A DNA stretch of 64,000 bases from Nodosilinea sp. FACHB-131 (GTDB lineage: Bacteria; Cyanobacteriota; Cyanobacteriia; Phormidesmidales; Phormidesmidaceae), in the NCBI RefSeq assembly GCF_014695395.1, contig NZ_JACJOF010000021.1, positions 96,009 to 160,008 of the forward strand, given 5' to 3'. The notes beneath the pieces are model-generated. The model did no database searches. It had not been told where the DNA came from and saw only the letters and a program-made list of their open reading frames with translations. Made by a program: the position numbers and the translations under genes. Every line of letters begins with the position of its first letter. Within the stretch, counting starts at the first letter, position 1. Shown here piece by piece: positions 17,464-26,104 of this stretch.

Positions 17464-18518
17464 ACAGCCATTACCGCCTGCCCGTTTGGCGACAAAAATC
17501 TAGCCTCAGAACCCTGGCCGCCGTAGTCGCAGTCGGGCTGGCGATCGGGGGGTGTGCCGCGACTAACACCGCCACCCAGCCCGCATCCACCGCCGATGCA
17601 GCCGCTGCCCCCACCAACGCTGCCCCCGAAACCATTCGTATTGGCTACGTGCGCTGGGGGCTACTGCCCATCATCCGCCAGCGGGGCGTATTAGAAGCCG
17701 AACTCGCCAAGCAAAACATTCAGGTGGAATGGGTGGGGCCATTCCCCGCCTTTGCCCCGGTGCTCGAAGCCTTTAACGCCAACTCCGTAGACATCAGTGC
17801 GGGGGGCGATATTCCCGGTATTTCGGGATTGGTGGGGGGCACGCCGGTCTGTGTGCTGGCCTACCAAGCCCCTATTCCTGAGGCAGAGGCCATCTTGGTC
17901 ACCGCCGACTCGGCCATCCAGTCGCCCCAAGACCTAGTGGGCAAAAAAGTGGCGGTCAATCGCGGCGGCTGGGGCGAGCACCTGTTACTGCGCGTTTTGA
18001 CCGACGCCAAGGTTCCCGTTGAGCAGGTCGAGCGGGTCTACCTCGGCCCCACCGATGCCCTACCCGCCGTCACCCAGGGCCATGTCGATGCCTGGTCAGT
18101 GTGGGAGCCCAACGTGGCGATCGCCGAAGTCGAGCATGACCTACGCCCCATCGCCTCTGGCGAAGCCGCCTCCCACTACGGCATCTACGTGGTGCACCGA
18201 GACACCCTGGCCCAAAAGCCTGCGATCGTTGAGGCTGCTTTTGCCGAAATTGTCAAAGAAGCAGACTGGGCCGCCAACAACCCCGAAGTCGCCGCCAAAG
18301 CCTTCGGCGCAGCGGTAGAGCTCGCCACTCCTGTGGTTGATCAACTGGGCACCCGCAAACAGGTGGAAACTATCCACCCTCTCACCGACCAGGTGCTGAC
18401 TGACCTCCAAGACCGCGCCGACTGGATGTACTCCCAAAAAGCCATCCCTAAAGAACTGGAGGTCAGTGAGGTGCTCTGCCCCACCACGGCAGGTCTAGAG
18501 ACCTATACCCAACGCTAG
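17460..18518 (+). CDS. Sulfonate-type ABC transporter substrate-binding lipoprotein (fifth in island)
   Basis: 352 residues; the start overlaps the preceding monooxygenase stop. The leader has lipobox AIGGC but no RR pair (WRQKSSLRTL), so it is probably Sec-exported, unlike the other four binding proteins. Core: IRIGYVRWGLLPIIRQRG, NSVDISAGGDIPG, DLVGKKVAVNRGGWGEH and VTQGHVDAWSVWEP. The mature part has three Cys/Met residues besides the lipidated Cys. With the permease and ATPase genes that follow it makes a complete importer, coupled to the DszA-like enzyme. Confidence 0.9.
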   Translation: MNSHYRLPVWRQKSSLRTLAAVVAVGLAIGGCAATNTATQPASTADAAAAPTNAAPETIRIGYVRWGLLPIIRQRGVLEAELAKQNIQVEWVGPFPAFAPVLEAFNANSVDISAGGDIPGISGLVGGTPVCVLAYQAPIPEAEAILVTADSAIQSPQDLVGKKVAVNRGGWGEHLLLRVLTDAKVPVEQVERVYLGPTDALPAVTQGHVDAWSVWEPNVAIAEVEHDLRPIASGEAASHYGIYVVHRDTLAQKPAIVEAAFAEIVKEADWAANNPEVAAKAFGAAVELATPVVDQLGTRKQVETIHPLTDQVLTDLQDRADWMYSQKAIPKELEVSEVLCPTTAGLETYTQR

Positions 18519-18579
18519 CGGGTAAACCCACCCCGTTTTCTGGCCCGGTTGCTACTCATACGCTAAAGACGCTCGAACC

Positions 18580-19389
18580 ATGCAAACCATTCAACGAAAA
18601 AATAGTCTGTCTGACCTAACCAACGGCATACCCTGGGACAACATCGTTCCCTGGGTCGTGCCCGCCGCCCTAATCCTGCTGTGGCAAGTCTTAGCCCAGA
18701 TTGGCGTGATCAACAGCCGTATTTTGCCCGCCCCCACCGAGGTGGTGCAGGCGGCCATTCGCCTCACCCTCAGCGGCGAGTTGTTTAAGCATGTGACCAT
18801 TAGCGCCTGGCGAGCCGTGGTCGGGTTTTTGATCGGCGGCAGCATCGGCCTCTTTTTTGGCGTTTTGAACGGTGTCTCTCGCCCCGCCGAGCTGCTTGCC
18901 GATAGCTCCATTCAAATGGTGCGCAACATTCCCCACCTGGCAATGATTCCCCTGGTGATTTTGTGGTTTGGCATCGGCGACGAAGCCCGCATTTTTCTGG
19001 TCGCCCTGGGGGTGCTGTTTCCCATCTACGTCAACACCTTCTACGGCATTCGCGCCATTGACCCCGGGCTGATTGAGATGGGCCGCGTCTATGGCCTCAC
19101 CCGTCGCCAGCTGTTTTCGCAAATTATTTTGCCCGGTGCCCTGCCCAGCATGCTGGTGGGGCTGCGCTATGCCCTCGGCAACATGTGGCTCACCCTGATT
19201 GTGGCCGAGACGATTGCCGCCAGCTCCGGCATTGGCTACATGGCCATGAACGCTCGCGAATTTATGCAGACCGACGTGGTGGTAGTAGCCATTTTGCTCT
19301 ACGCCCTGCTGGGCAAGCTGGCCGACTCCTCCGTGCGCTGGCTGGAGAAGATCACCATCGCCTGGCACCCCAGTCAGAACTTGAAGTAG
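18580..19389 (+). CDS. ssuC: ABC transporter permease, sulfonate type (SsuC-like, copy 2)
   Basis: 269 residues with about six membrane segments: RILPAPTEVVQAA, VRNIPHLAMIPLVILWFGI, the loop GRVYGLTRRQLFSQIILPGALP and GLRYALGNMWLTLIVAETI. It is the third permease of the island and closer in pattern to SsuC than to TauC. It lies between its probable binding protein and ATPase partners. Confidence 0.92.
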   Translation: MQTIQRKNSLSDLTNGIPWDNIVPWVVPAALILLWQVLAQIGVINSRILPAPTEVVQAAIRLTLSGELFKHVTISAWRAVVGFLIGGSIGLFFGVLNGVSRPAELLADSSIQMVRNIPHLAMIPLVILWFGIGDEARIFLVALGVLFPIYVNTFYGIRAIDPGLIEMGRVYGLTRRQLFSQIILPGALPSMLVGLRYALGNMWLTLIVAETIAASSGIGYMAMNAREFMQTDVVVVAILLYALLGKLADSSVRWLEKITIAWHPSQNLK

Positions 19390-19652
19390 AGGGGTGGGTG
19401 AGTGGATGGGTAGGAGGGTAGGAGGGTAGGAGGGTGGATGGGTAGATGGGTGGATGAATTGGCTGATCGCCCCACTTCCTAGCCTTTCTACTGCCTAGCC
19501 CTCTACCTCCCCCGCTCCTACTCCCTACCCTACCCTCCTATTCCCTAGCCTCCCACTCCCTACTCACCTACGCTTCCACCCATCTACCCATCCACCCATC
19601 CACTCCCCACCCTCCTACTCCCTACCCTCCTACTCTCCCCCTCCCCACTCCC
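19390..19652 (+). repeat. Largest GA-rich / CT-rich intergenic repeat block
   Basis: From about 19390 to 19457 there are GA-rich units including three tandem GTAGGAGG copies and GGATGGGTAG. From about 19470 to 19652 there is CT-rich sequence with CCCTACC, CCATCTACCCATCCACCC and CTCCTACTCCCTACCC. The halves are complementary and could form a long imperfect hairpin. The next ATG follows CCCCACTCCC, with no Shine-Dalgarno sequence. Confidence 0.75.
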
Positions 19653-20408
19653 ATGACCTACACCCAAACCCCTTCATCTCAAACCCAAACCGCCTACGGC
19701 AGCCACATTTGGATCAACAATCTGACCAAGGCCTTTGGTGAGCTGACGGTGCTCGATCGCTTTTCCCTGGAAATTTCGCCGGGGGAATTTGTGGCCATTG
19801 TCGGTAAGAGCGGCTGCGGCAAGAGTACGCTGCTGCGGTTGCTGGCTGGGTTAGAAGACCCTTCTCACGGCGAGATCAAGCTCGATGGCCAGCGGTTGGC
19901 GGGGCTCAACGCCAAGGCGCGGGTCATGTTTCAAGACGCGCGCCTGCTGCCCTGGCGCAACGTTTTAGAGAACGTCTCGCTGGGTCTGAGTGCGCAGGCG
20001 CGCCCTCGCAGCCACTGGGCCTTGCAGCAGGTGGGCCTCGACGACCGCGCCAAAGACTGGACTACGGTGCTGTCGGGGGGGCAAAAGCAGCGGGTGGCTC
20101 TGGCGCGAGCCTTGGTGACGCAGCCCCATCTCTTGCTGCTCGACGAACCCCTAGGTGCCCTCGATGCCCTCACCCGCATTGACATGCAGCGGTTGATTGA
20201 AACCCTGTGGCAAGAGCAAAGGTTTACCGCCCTGCTGGTGACCCACGATGTGGAAGAGGCGGTGGTGCTGGCCGATCGCGTCGTGGTGATTCAAAACGGT
20301 CGCATTGAGCTGGATGTGGCGGTCAATTTGCCTCGCCCCCGCGACCTGGCCAACCCAGAGTTGATTCGGCTCAAGCAAGAAATTCTCCACCGAATTTTGA
20401 AGAAGTAA
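19653..20408 (+). CDS. ssuB: ABC transporter ATP-binding protein, sulfonate type (SsuB-like, copy 2)
   Basis: 251 residues: Walker [11 protein letters not shown]-loop [17 protein letters not shown], signature [13 protein letters not shown], Walker [17 protein letters not shown] and switch [15 protein letters not shown]. An early part ([23 protein letters not shown]) matches SsuB layout. It is the last gene of the organosulfur island and partners the permease at 18580. Confidence 0.94.
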   Translation: MTYTQTPSSQTQTAYGSHIWINNLTKAFGELTVLDRFSLEISPGEFVAIVGKSGCGKSTLLRLLAGLEDPSHGEIKLDGQRLAGLNAKARVMFQDARLLPWRNVLENVSLGLSAQARPRSHWALQQVGLDDRAKDWTTVLSGGQKQRVALARALVTQPHLLLLDEPLGALDALTRIDMQRLIETLWQEQRFTALLVTHDVEEAVVLADRVVVIQNGRIELDVAVNLPRPRDLANPELIRLKQEILHRILKK

Positions 20409-20488
20409 GGCTGATTGCACCCCAGCCTGGGGCAAGACTGGGGCATTCCGTTTAACGGCTGTACCGTTTACTAATTGGTGTCTTAACC

Positions 20489-20626
20489 ATGAATGACTCT
20501 AGGCTGCTTGAAGATTCGCCGCGATCGCACAACGATGCCCGCAACCTCTTGTTTGTCACCTTGCCCGGTTTGCTGGGGTTAGTCGGCCTGCTGGGGCTAA
20601 CCCTATTTCAAGCCGCTTCTCTGTAG
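20489..20626 (+). CDS. Small single-span membrane protein, hypothetical
   Basis: ATG 20489 opens a 45-codon frame: a polar N-terminus (MNDSRLLEDSPRSHNDARN), then one hydrophobic segment (LLFVTLPGLLGLVGLLGLTL) and a short tail. It looks like a cyanobacterial one-span small protein, but I recognise no family. It begins about 80 bp after the ATPase stop and may be a read-through gene of the island. Confidence 0.45.
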   Translation: MNDSRLLEDSPRSHNDARNLLFVTLPGLLGLVGLLGLTLFQAASL

Positions 20627-20677
20627 GAGGGGCGGCGGGCTGGGTGAGGGGCTAACCAACGCGACTATGGCTGTCGA

Positions 20678-21037
20678 TTACTTAACTTCGACGCGGTTGA
20701 CCAGCGTAAAGTCTGGAGCCGTTTGTCTAGCCACGTCTTCGGCTAGAGTCACCTGGGTTGCGTCGTCGACGGTGCCCTCAATCACGATGGTGTTGTCTTC
20801 GTCTTCGGCATCTAAATCAAACGGCCTCAGGGTTTCATCACTGTCGAGGGCGTCTTCGATTTGGTCAGCGGCATCGCTGATATCCAGCGTTTGGTTGCCA
20901 GGGGCATCGGTCTGAGTAGCGGGTTCTCCAGGGGTGACGGTGTCGGTCTGAGCAGTATTGGGGCGATCGCAACCCGCTAGCCCAATCAGTGCGATCGCAC
21001 AGAGACCGATAGTTTTAGCAAACAAATTTGTTTTCAT
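20678..21037 (-). CDS. BON-domain-like lipoprotein
   Basis: 119 residues. The leader ends in the lipobox LIGLAGC, then comes a low-complexity Thr/Asp/Pro stretch. The C-terminal half has the pattern of a single BON domain (DAADQIEDALDSDETLRPF, VIEGTVDDATQVTLAEDVAR, FTLVNRVEV). BON domains bind phospholipid or act in envelope stress. It is transcribed against the sulfur island; its own regulation is not visible. Confidence 0.75.
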   Translation of the reverse strand: MKTNLFAKTIGLCAIALIGLAGCDRPNTAQTDTVTPGEPATQTDAPGNQTLDISDAADQIEDALDSDETLRPFDLDAEDEDNTIVIEGTVDDATQVTLAEDVARQTAPDFTLVNRVEVK

Positions 21038-21298
21038 TGGTTAATCCTTCAAAGGCAGCTTCTTAAGCCAAGGGATGAGCCTCTGAGCAAGGTAGCAAAA
21101 GCACTCCCTTGGCGTGTCATCCCCAATAGTTCAGTATTCTGCCGCCTTTAGCAGAGAGCTACGGACTGAGATTTTTTACTTTTGAAACCTATCTTTCAGC
21201 AGGTAATCCCGAACCCATCGCCAATCAAATTTCGCAGATACCCCTATAGCGTCCACGGCAAAGCCACGGTTGCATGTTGTGGTGCGTGGGGAAAGGAT

Positions 21299-21928
21299 TT
21301 ACCCGCCCGGCTCGAAACCTAGGTCCTGCAACATCCGCTCGACTTTGGCACGGTGGTTGGTTTCCCAATCCGCTAGTGATTGGGCGGCGTCTTGGTCGGT
21401 GCGCTGCTGGGCCATCTGCCAAACCGCCGCCTGCTGAGCCGCTGGAATCACAACAATACCCTCTTCGTCGGCCACGATGATATCTCCAGGGTTGACCCGC
21501 ACTCCCCCACAGACGATCGCCTGGTTCAGCGTGCCTAACTGCTGCTTTTTCCCCGGCACTGGCATTACCCCTCGCGCAAATACCGGAAACTGAGCCTCGC
21601 GCACCTCGGCCAGGTCGCGAATCACGCCATCGACCACAAAGCCGGCAATACCTCGATTTTGGGCGATCGCACAGACATTCCCCCCCGCCATGGCGTAGTC
21701 GGCGTCACCCGCCTGCACCACTATCACCGCACCAGGGGCAGCCCGGTAAATGGCGGCGTGCAGCATCAGGTTATCGCCCGGTGGGCAGCTAACGGTGTAG
21801 GCGGGGCCAGCCAGCCGGGGAATGCGGGGCCACAGTTCTCGAATGCCCCTATCCATACAGTGCTCACGCCCCAAGGCATCGGCGCAGGTAGTGGGGGAAA
21901 GGGCTGCAAAGTTCAATGGGTCGTTCAC
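21299..21928 (-). CDS. RraA-like / 4-hydroxy-4-methyl-2-oxoglutarate aldolase family protein
   Basis: 209 residues with the RraA/HMG-aldolase fold: TTCADALG at the start, GPAYTVSCPPGDNLMLHAAI, GNVCAIAQNRGIAGFVVDGVIRD (the RD pair is the usual metal and substrate site) and GVRVNPGDIIVADEEGIVVIP. Members are either retro-aldolases or RraA regulators of RNase E. The presence of the full catalytic loop favours enzyme activity. No operon partner. Confidence 0.88.
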   Translation of the reverse strand: MNDPLNFAALSPTTCADALGREHCMDRGIRELWPRIPRLAGPAYTVSCPPGDNLMLHAAIYRAAPGAVIVVQAGDADYAMAGGNVCAIAQNRGIAGFVVDGVIRDLAEVREAQFPVFARGVMPVPGKKQQLGTLNQAIVCGGVRVNPGDIIVADEEGIVVIPAAQQAAVWQMAQQRTDQDAAQSLADWETNHRAKVERMLQDLGFEPGG

Positions 21929-22355
21929 TGGGGAGTTGCCAAAACATTGCTCAAATAGTACCGGTAACCGTTGTGCCTAGCGTTAGTGAGTACTGGTTTT
22001 AGGACTTAAGGCACCTGCCCCCTAATGCTGATTTGGTGAACCTTAGCTAGCGAGCCGAATAGGTGAATTAGAAAGGTAGTTTTCTTTAGTAAAACCTTAC
22101 AAGTTTACTTCGTAGATTTAACCACTTACACGCTTTTTTATCAGCTGGCAACCACAAAAGCAGCGCGGGATCTTTCAGGTTGGTGCCTAGGTAGACAAAG
22201 GTCCAAGATAGGCCCATTGAGAGAGGTAGTGCTTGGTACATCCGTTGAACATGTTGGAAAACCCAGCGCACTGGATCTCATTTTTCTAGTGGTCACTTGC
22301 GCATGGCAGAGTCAACGTGGTTTTAAGACCAAAGTACTCGTAGGAAGCAACTATT
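21929..22355. other. Intergenic region without recognisable gene
   Basis: 427 bp between divergent genes. Short open frames are present on both strands, but none shows a ribosome site, a family pattern or a biased composition. TAGGAAG at about 22341, 10 nt before GTG 22356, is the ribosome site of the next gene. I see nothing else. Confidence 0.6.
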
Positions 22356-22850
22356 GTGAGCCAAAACATCAAAGTCGAAAAGACAGTAACGATCGATAAA
22401 CCCGCAGCGGAACTCTACAGCTTTTGGCGTCGCCTTGAGAACTTGCCTCGCTTTACAAGGCACCTTCAAGACGTGACCGTTAGCAGCGACAGCCGATCGC
22501 ACTGGGTCACCAAAGGACCTTTAGGTGGAACCGTTGAGTGGGACGCAGAAATTATTGACGATCGCCCCAACGAATTGATTGCCTGGAAATCAGTTCCAGG
22601 AGCAGACGTTGACAACGCTGGCTCTGTTCAATTTAAGCCCGCCCCGGGTAACCGCGGCACCGAAGTCAAAGTGGTCACAGCCTATAACCCACCGGGTGGG
22701 GCCGTTGGAGACCTGCTGGCAAAGCTGTTTGGTGAATCACCCGAACAGCAAATTGGCGACGATCTGGCCCGCTTCAAAATGCTAATGGAAGCAGGCGAAA
22801 TTGCGACAAACGAAGGTCAGCCATCAGGACACTCTCACCCAAAGGATTAA
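22356..22850 (+). CDS. SRPBCC family protein (polyketide cyclase/dehydrase-like)
   Basis: 164 residues from GTG 22356. It starts VSQNIKVEKTVTIDKPAAEL and has FWRRLENLPRFTRHLQDVTV, WDAEIIDDRPNELIAWKS and GTEVKVVTAYNPPGG, the START-like helix-grip fold of ligand-binding SRPBCC proteins. The ligand is unknown. It ends 5 bp before the alcohol dehydrogenase gene, a pairing I believe is frequent in bacteria and which suggests one operon in aldehyde or stress metabolism. Confidence 0.88.
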   Translation: MSQNIKVEKTVTIDKPAAELYSFWRRLENLPRFTRHLQDVTVSSDSRSHWVTKGPLGGTVEWDAEIIDDRPNELIAWKSVPGADVDNAGSVQFKPAPGNRGTEVKVVTAYNPPGGAVGDLLAKLFGESPEQQIGDDLARFKMLMEAGEIATNEGQPSGHSHPKD

Positions 22851-22855
22851 TCACA

Positions 22856-24028
22856 ATGAAAGCAGTTTGTTGGCACGGTGCGGAAGATGTGCGAGTGGAA
22901 ACAGTGCCCGATCCCACCATTCTCAACCCTCGGGATGCGATTCTCAAAGTAACCTCTACCACCATTTGCGGTTCTGATTTACATATTTACGACGGGTTTA
23001 TCCCCACCATGGAACCCGGCGATATTATGGGGCACGAGTTCATGGGAGAAATTGTCGACGTTGGACCCGAAGTGAAGCGTCTGAAAAAAGGCGATCGCAC
23101 AGTGGTCTCTTCGATCATCGGCTGTGGTCACTGCTGGCACTGCAACCAGCAGCAGTGGTCTCTCTGCGATAACTCCAACCCGAACAGTTGGATGCTAGAA
23201 AAAATCTACGGCCATGGCACCGCAGGCATTTTTGGCTACTCCCACGCCTTTGGCGGTTATGCGGGTTCCTTTGCTGAGTACATCCGCATCCCCTTTGCAG
23301 ACTACACCGCCACCGCTGTGCCCAAAGACATTCCCGATGAAAAACTGCTGCCTGTTTCTGACGCCTTTCCGACCGGCTATATGGGAGCAGACCTGTGCCA
23401 GATTCAACCCGGCGATATTGTTGCGGTCTGGGGCTGTGGCCCGGTGGGTCAGTTTGCCATGCTAAGTGCCTATCTACTGGGCGCCGAGCGCGTCATTGGC
23501 ATCGATCGCTTTCCTGAGCGCCTGCAGCTCGCCAGAGACTTTGCCAAGGCTGAGACGCTCAACTACGAAGAGGTCGACGTGCTCGAAGCGCTTAAAGAAA
23601 TGACGGGAGGACGGGGTCCCGACGCCTGTATTGATGCGGTTGGCATGGAAGCCCACGGCCAGGGACCGGAGGGATTGTATGACAAAGCTAAACAAGCCAT
23701 TCGCTTAGAAACCGATCGCCCCCATGTGCTGCGGCAAATGATCTTGGCCTGTCGCAAAGGCGGCACCCTATCCATCATGGGGGTGTATGGCGGCTTTGTA
23801 GACAAAATGCCGATGGGCGCAGCGATGAACAAAGGCCTGACCTTTAAAATGGGGCAGATGTTTGGTCCAAAGTACATTCCCAAACTGGTAGAACACGTGC
23901 TGAACGGCGATGTTGATCCGTCAGTGGTGCTAAGCCATCACCTGCCCCTGAGTGAAGCAAAGCAAGGCTTTGAAATGTTTAAGCACAAGAAAGATCAGTG
24001 CATCAAGGTGATGTTTAAGCCTGACTAG
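22856..24028 (+). CDS. Zinc-dependent alcohol dehydrogenase (formaldehyde dehydrogenase-like)
   Basis: 390 residues, medium-chain dehydrogenase fold. It has the catalytic zinc site TTICGSDLHIYDG and GHEFMGEIVD, the structural-zinc Cys cluster GCGHCWHCNQQQWSLC, and the nucleotide-binding motif VWGCGPVG. Length and the insertion after the Rossmann domain resemble glutathione-independent formaldehyde dehydrogenase-like enzymes, but the substrate is not certain. It is coupled to the SRPBCC gene upstream. Confidence 0.92.
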   Translation: MKAVCWHGAEDVRVETVPDPTILNPRDAILKVTSTTICGSDLHIYDGFIPTMEPGDIMGHEFMGEIVDVGPEVKRLKKGDRTVVSSIIGCGHCWHCNQQQWSLCDNSNPNSWMLEKIYGHGTAGIFGYSHAFGGYAGSFAEYIRIPFADYTATAVPKDIPDEKLLPVSDAFPTGYMGADLCQIQPGDIVAVWGCGPVGQFAMLSAYLLGAERVIGIDRFPERLQLARDFAKAETLNYEEVDVLEALKEMTGGRGPDACIDAVGMEAHGQGPEGLYDKAKQAIRLETDRPHVLRQMILACRKGGTLSIMGVYGGFVDKMPMGAAMNKGLTFKMGQMFGPKYIPKLVEHVLNGDVDPSVVLSHHLPLSEAKQGFEMFKHKKDQCIKVMFKPD

Positions 24029-24046
24029 GGGGTTGCTTATGGTTTA

Positions 24047-24103
24047 GTGGGATAGCCGTCTCGGCTGTCCTGGACTGGAGGACAGCCGAGACGGCTATCC
24101 CAC
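24047..24103. repeat. Perfect 25-bp hairpin (terminator or dispersed palindromic repeat)
   Basis: Bases 24047-24071 are exactly complementary to 24079-24103, with a 7-nt loop (GGACTGG). The core reads AGCCGTCTCGGCTGTCC. It lies 19 bp after the dehydrogenase stop. There is no U-run, so it is not a classical intrinsic terminator. The sequence resembles palindromic repeats scattered between genes of filamentous cyanobacteria. Confidence 0.85.
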
Positions 24104-24212
24104 AAGACATGTAAGGATTTTGGCTGAGCCGTCGGTCAAAACTTACTCGGGATTGGGCCATATTTGAACGGTTTAGCCAGGCGGGGCAGCCAATATTGAG
24201 AGCATCTAGACT

Positions 24213-25061
24213 ATGAAACTTGTGAGCTTACCGTCAGGACAATCGGTACCTGCATTGGGACAGGGAACCTGGAGAATGGGCGAAAAGCATGCCCAGCGCC
24301 AGGCAGAGGTGGCAGCGCTGCGCCTTGGCCTCGATTTGGGGATGACGCTGATTGACACCGCAGAGATGTATGGCGAGGGCGGTGCGGAAAAGGTGGTGGG
24401 CGAAGCCATTGCCGGACGGCGCGATGAGGTTTTCTTGGTCAGCAAAGTCTATCCGCACAATGCCACTCGCCAGGGGGTGGTAGAGGCCTGCGATCGCAGC
24501 CTAAAACGGCTTCAGACCGACTCCCTCGACCTCTATTTGCTGCACTGGCGGGGGGCAGTACCGCTGGCAGAGACGCTAGCGGGGCTGCAATCTCTCAAAC
24601 AGGCCGGCAAGATCCAGAGCTATGGGGTCAGCAACTTCGATCGCAACGACATGGAAGAGGCGATCGCGTTGCCCGGCGGCGATGAGATCGTCACCAACCA
24701 AGTGCTGTATAGCTTGATGAACCGTGGCATCGAGTGGGATCTGCTGCCCTGGAGCCGCGATCGCCATATTCCAACCATGGCCTATTCCCCCGTTGGGCAT
24801 TCCCCGGCTGAGCAAAAGGGCCTGTTTCAAAATTCTCAGCTCAAGGCGATCGCCGACCGTCATGGGGCTACGCCGACCCAGGTGGCGTTGGCATGGCTGC
24901 TCCATCAGGAGGGCATGATCGCCATTCCAAAAGCTACCAATCCAGCCCACATTCAAGAAAATCGCGCGGCTCTAGACCTGACGCTGACCACCTCAGATCT
25001 GACGGAGCTCGATCGCATCTTCCCACCGCCCCGTCGAAAAACGTCACTGGCCATGCGATGA
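24213..25061 (+). CDS. Aldo/keto reductase
   Basis: 282 residues with the (beta/alpha)8 AKR pattern. It has [30 protein letters not shown] (catalytic Asp and Tyr), [12 protein letters not shown] (catalytic Lys), [12 protein letters not shown] (His), [12 protein letters not shown] and [17 protein letters not shown] for NADP binding. It reduces small aldehydes or ketones; the substrate is unknown. It stands alone on the plus strand. Confidence 0.92.
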   Translation: MKLVSLPSGQSVPALGQGTWRMGEKHAQRQAEVAALRLGLDLGMTLIDTAEMYGEGGAEKVVGEAIAGRRDEVFLVSKVYPHNATRQGVVEACDRSLKRLQTDSLDLYLLHWRGAVPLAETLAGLQSLKQAGKIQSYGVSNFDRNDMEEAIALPGGDEIVTNQVLYSLMNRGIEWDLLPWSRDRHIPTMAYSPVGHSPAEQKGLFQNSQLKAIADRHGATPTQVALAWLLHQEGMIAIPKATNPAHIQENRAALDLTLTTSDLTELDRIFPPPRRKTSLAMR

Positions 25062-25200
25062 CCTTGTCCAATCTCGCGATCGGGGATTTTAATTACCCCA
25101 GCTCAGGGCGAGGTGTTTAGTTTGCTGAGGCGCGATCGGCAAATAGACTGACAGCATATCCTGCAAGACGTCGAGCGTATAAACAAGTTCTCTCAACCAT

Positions 25201-25578
25201 CTTGCTCTCCCCTTAGTGCTTGAACCGTAGCTGCTGTTGCTCAAAAGTTAGCGACAAGAGCTTTGTCGTTGGTGGGTTTTGCCTTAAGACTTGCTGCTAT
25301 TGCTTAAACGTTTGCCTATAACTTCGAAAGGTCTACAGCTAATATTCAAGCGTTTGCTTGTAACGTCAAAGCATTTTCAATAAATGCTTATACTCTTCAA
25401 AAGAACCTATAAGCGTTTGTTGATATTGCTTAAGCGTTTACTCGTAACGTTAAAGCGTTTTCAATAAGTGCTTATGCCTTACGAAAGAATGCTTAAACGA
25501 AACTTATGAACGAGAACTCATTTGCTGGTAACGTTTATACCTTTCAAGACAATGCATAAGCGTTGTTAATGCTTGAGC
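25201..25578. repeat. Degenerate 21-bp periodic array, about 18 units
   Basis: The spacer 25062-26104 has no intact gene. From about 25201 to 25578 the sequence falls into 21-bp units. AAGCGTTT or a near match begins at 25306, 25348, 25369, 25411, 25432, 25453 and 25558, all spaced by multiples of 21. A 58-bp pair, 25348-25405 and 25432-25489, is about 80% identical. Read in one frame on either strand it gives seven-residue repeats broken by TAA, so it may be a decayed heptad-repeat gene. The rest of the spacer shows nothing recognisable. Confidence 0.65.
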
Positions 25579-26104
25579 TTCAATTCTCCGCTATCACCAA
25601 TTGATACACTGCCTGCATCGACATCTGGTGGGTAAGAAGATCTAGAAGATCTGCGATCGGGTGCCGTCGCACTGGACTTCTACAGCTCACAAGGATTGAA
25701 ACTCTTTCTTACGTACTGCGACCACCGGCCAGACAGTTCGTTGCGCTAGACTGCTTCAGCCCGTAAGCAAGGAAGTCAACAACTCTTGACGACTAACAGG
25801 CCTGAAGCGAAAGGTCTCCAAAGGCTGGTAGCTCTTAGGCTGCTGTTGAAGCCAGTCTCGAAATTCTATTGCCGACACGGCACTAACCGTCATTCCCTGA
25901 CCATAGACAGGACACAAAGCACAGACTGAGTCGCCTATAGTAGCAAAGCCATGTTTTTGTGGGCTCTACGAGATTTAAATATTTACGGCTGTAGCAGCTG
26001 ATACAAGGGCTCTCCCTGGTGCTCCCAGAGCAGTTTGTCATCCCGATGTGTGCGATGGCATCTTGAAAAAATGACACGTATAGTAAACACCCTCTGGTGC
26101 CGGA

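Noticed and set aside
18691..19368. 225-codon minus-strand frame opposite the SsuC-like permease
   Set aside because: Antisense shadow; its His/Gly/Asn-rich product mirrors the hydrophobic codons of the permease.
22086..22271. 61-codon minus-strand frame between the RraA-like and SRPBCC genes
   Set aside because: No ribosome site, no recognisable pattern, isolated.
25691..25702. AAGGATTGAAAC, like the end of a cyanobacterial CRISPR repeat
   Set aside because: Only one copy; no second repeat at spacer distance and no cas gene in the window.
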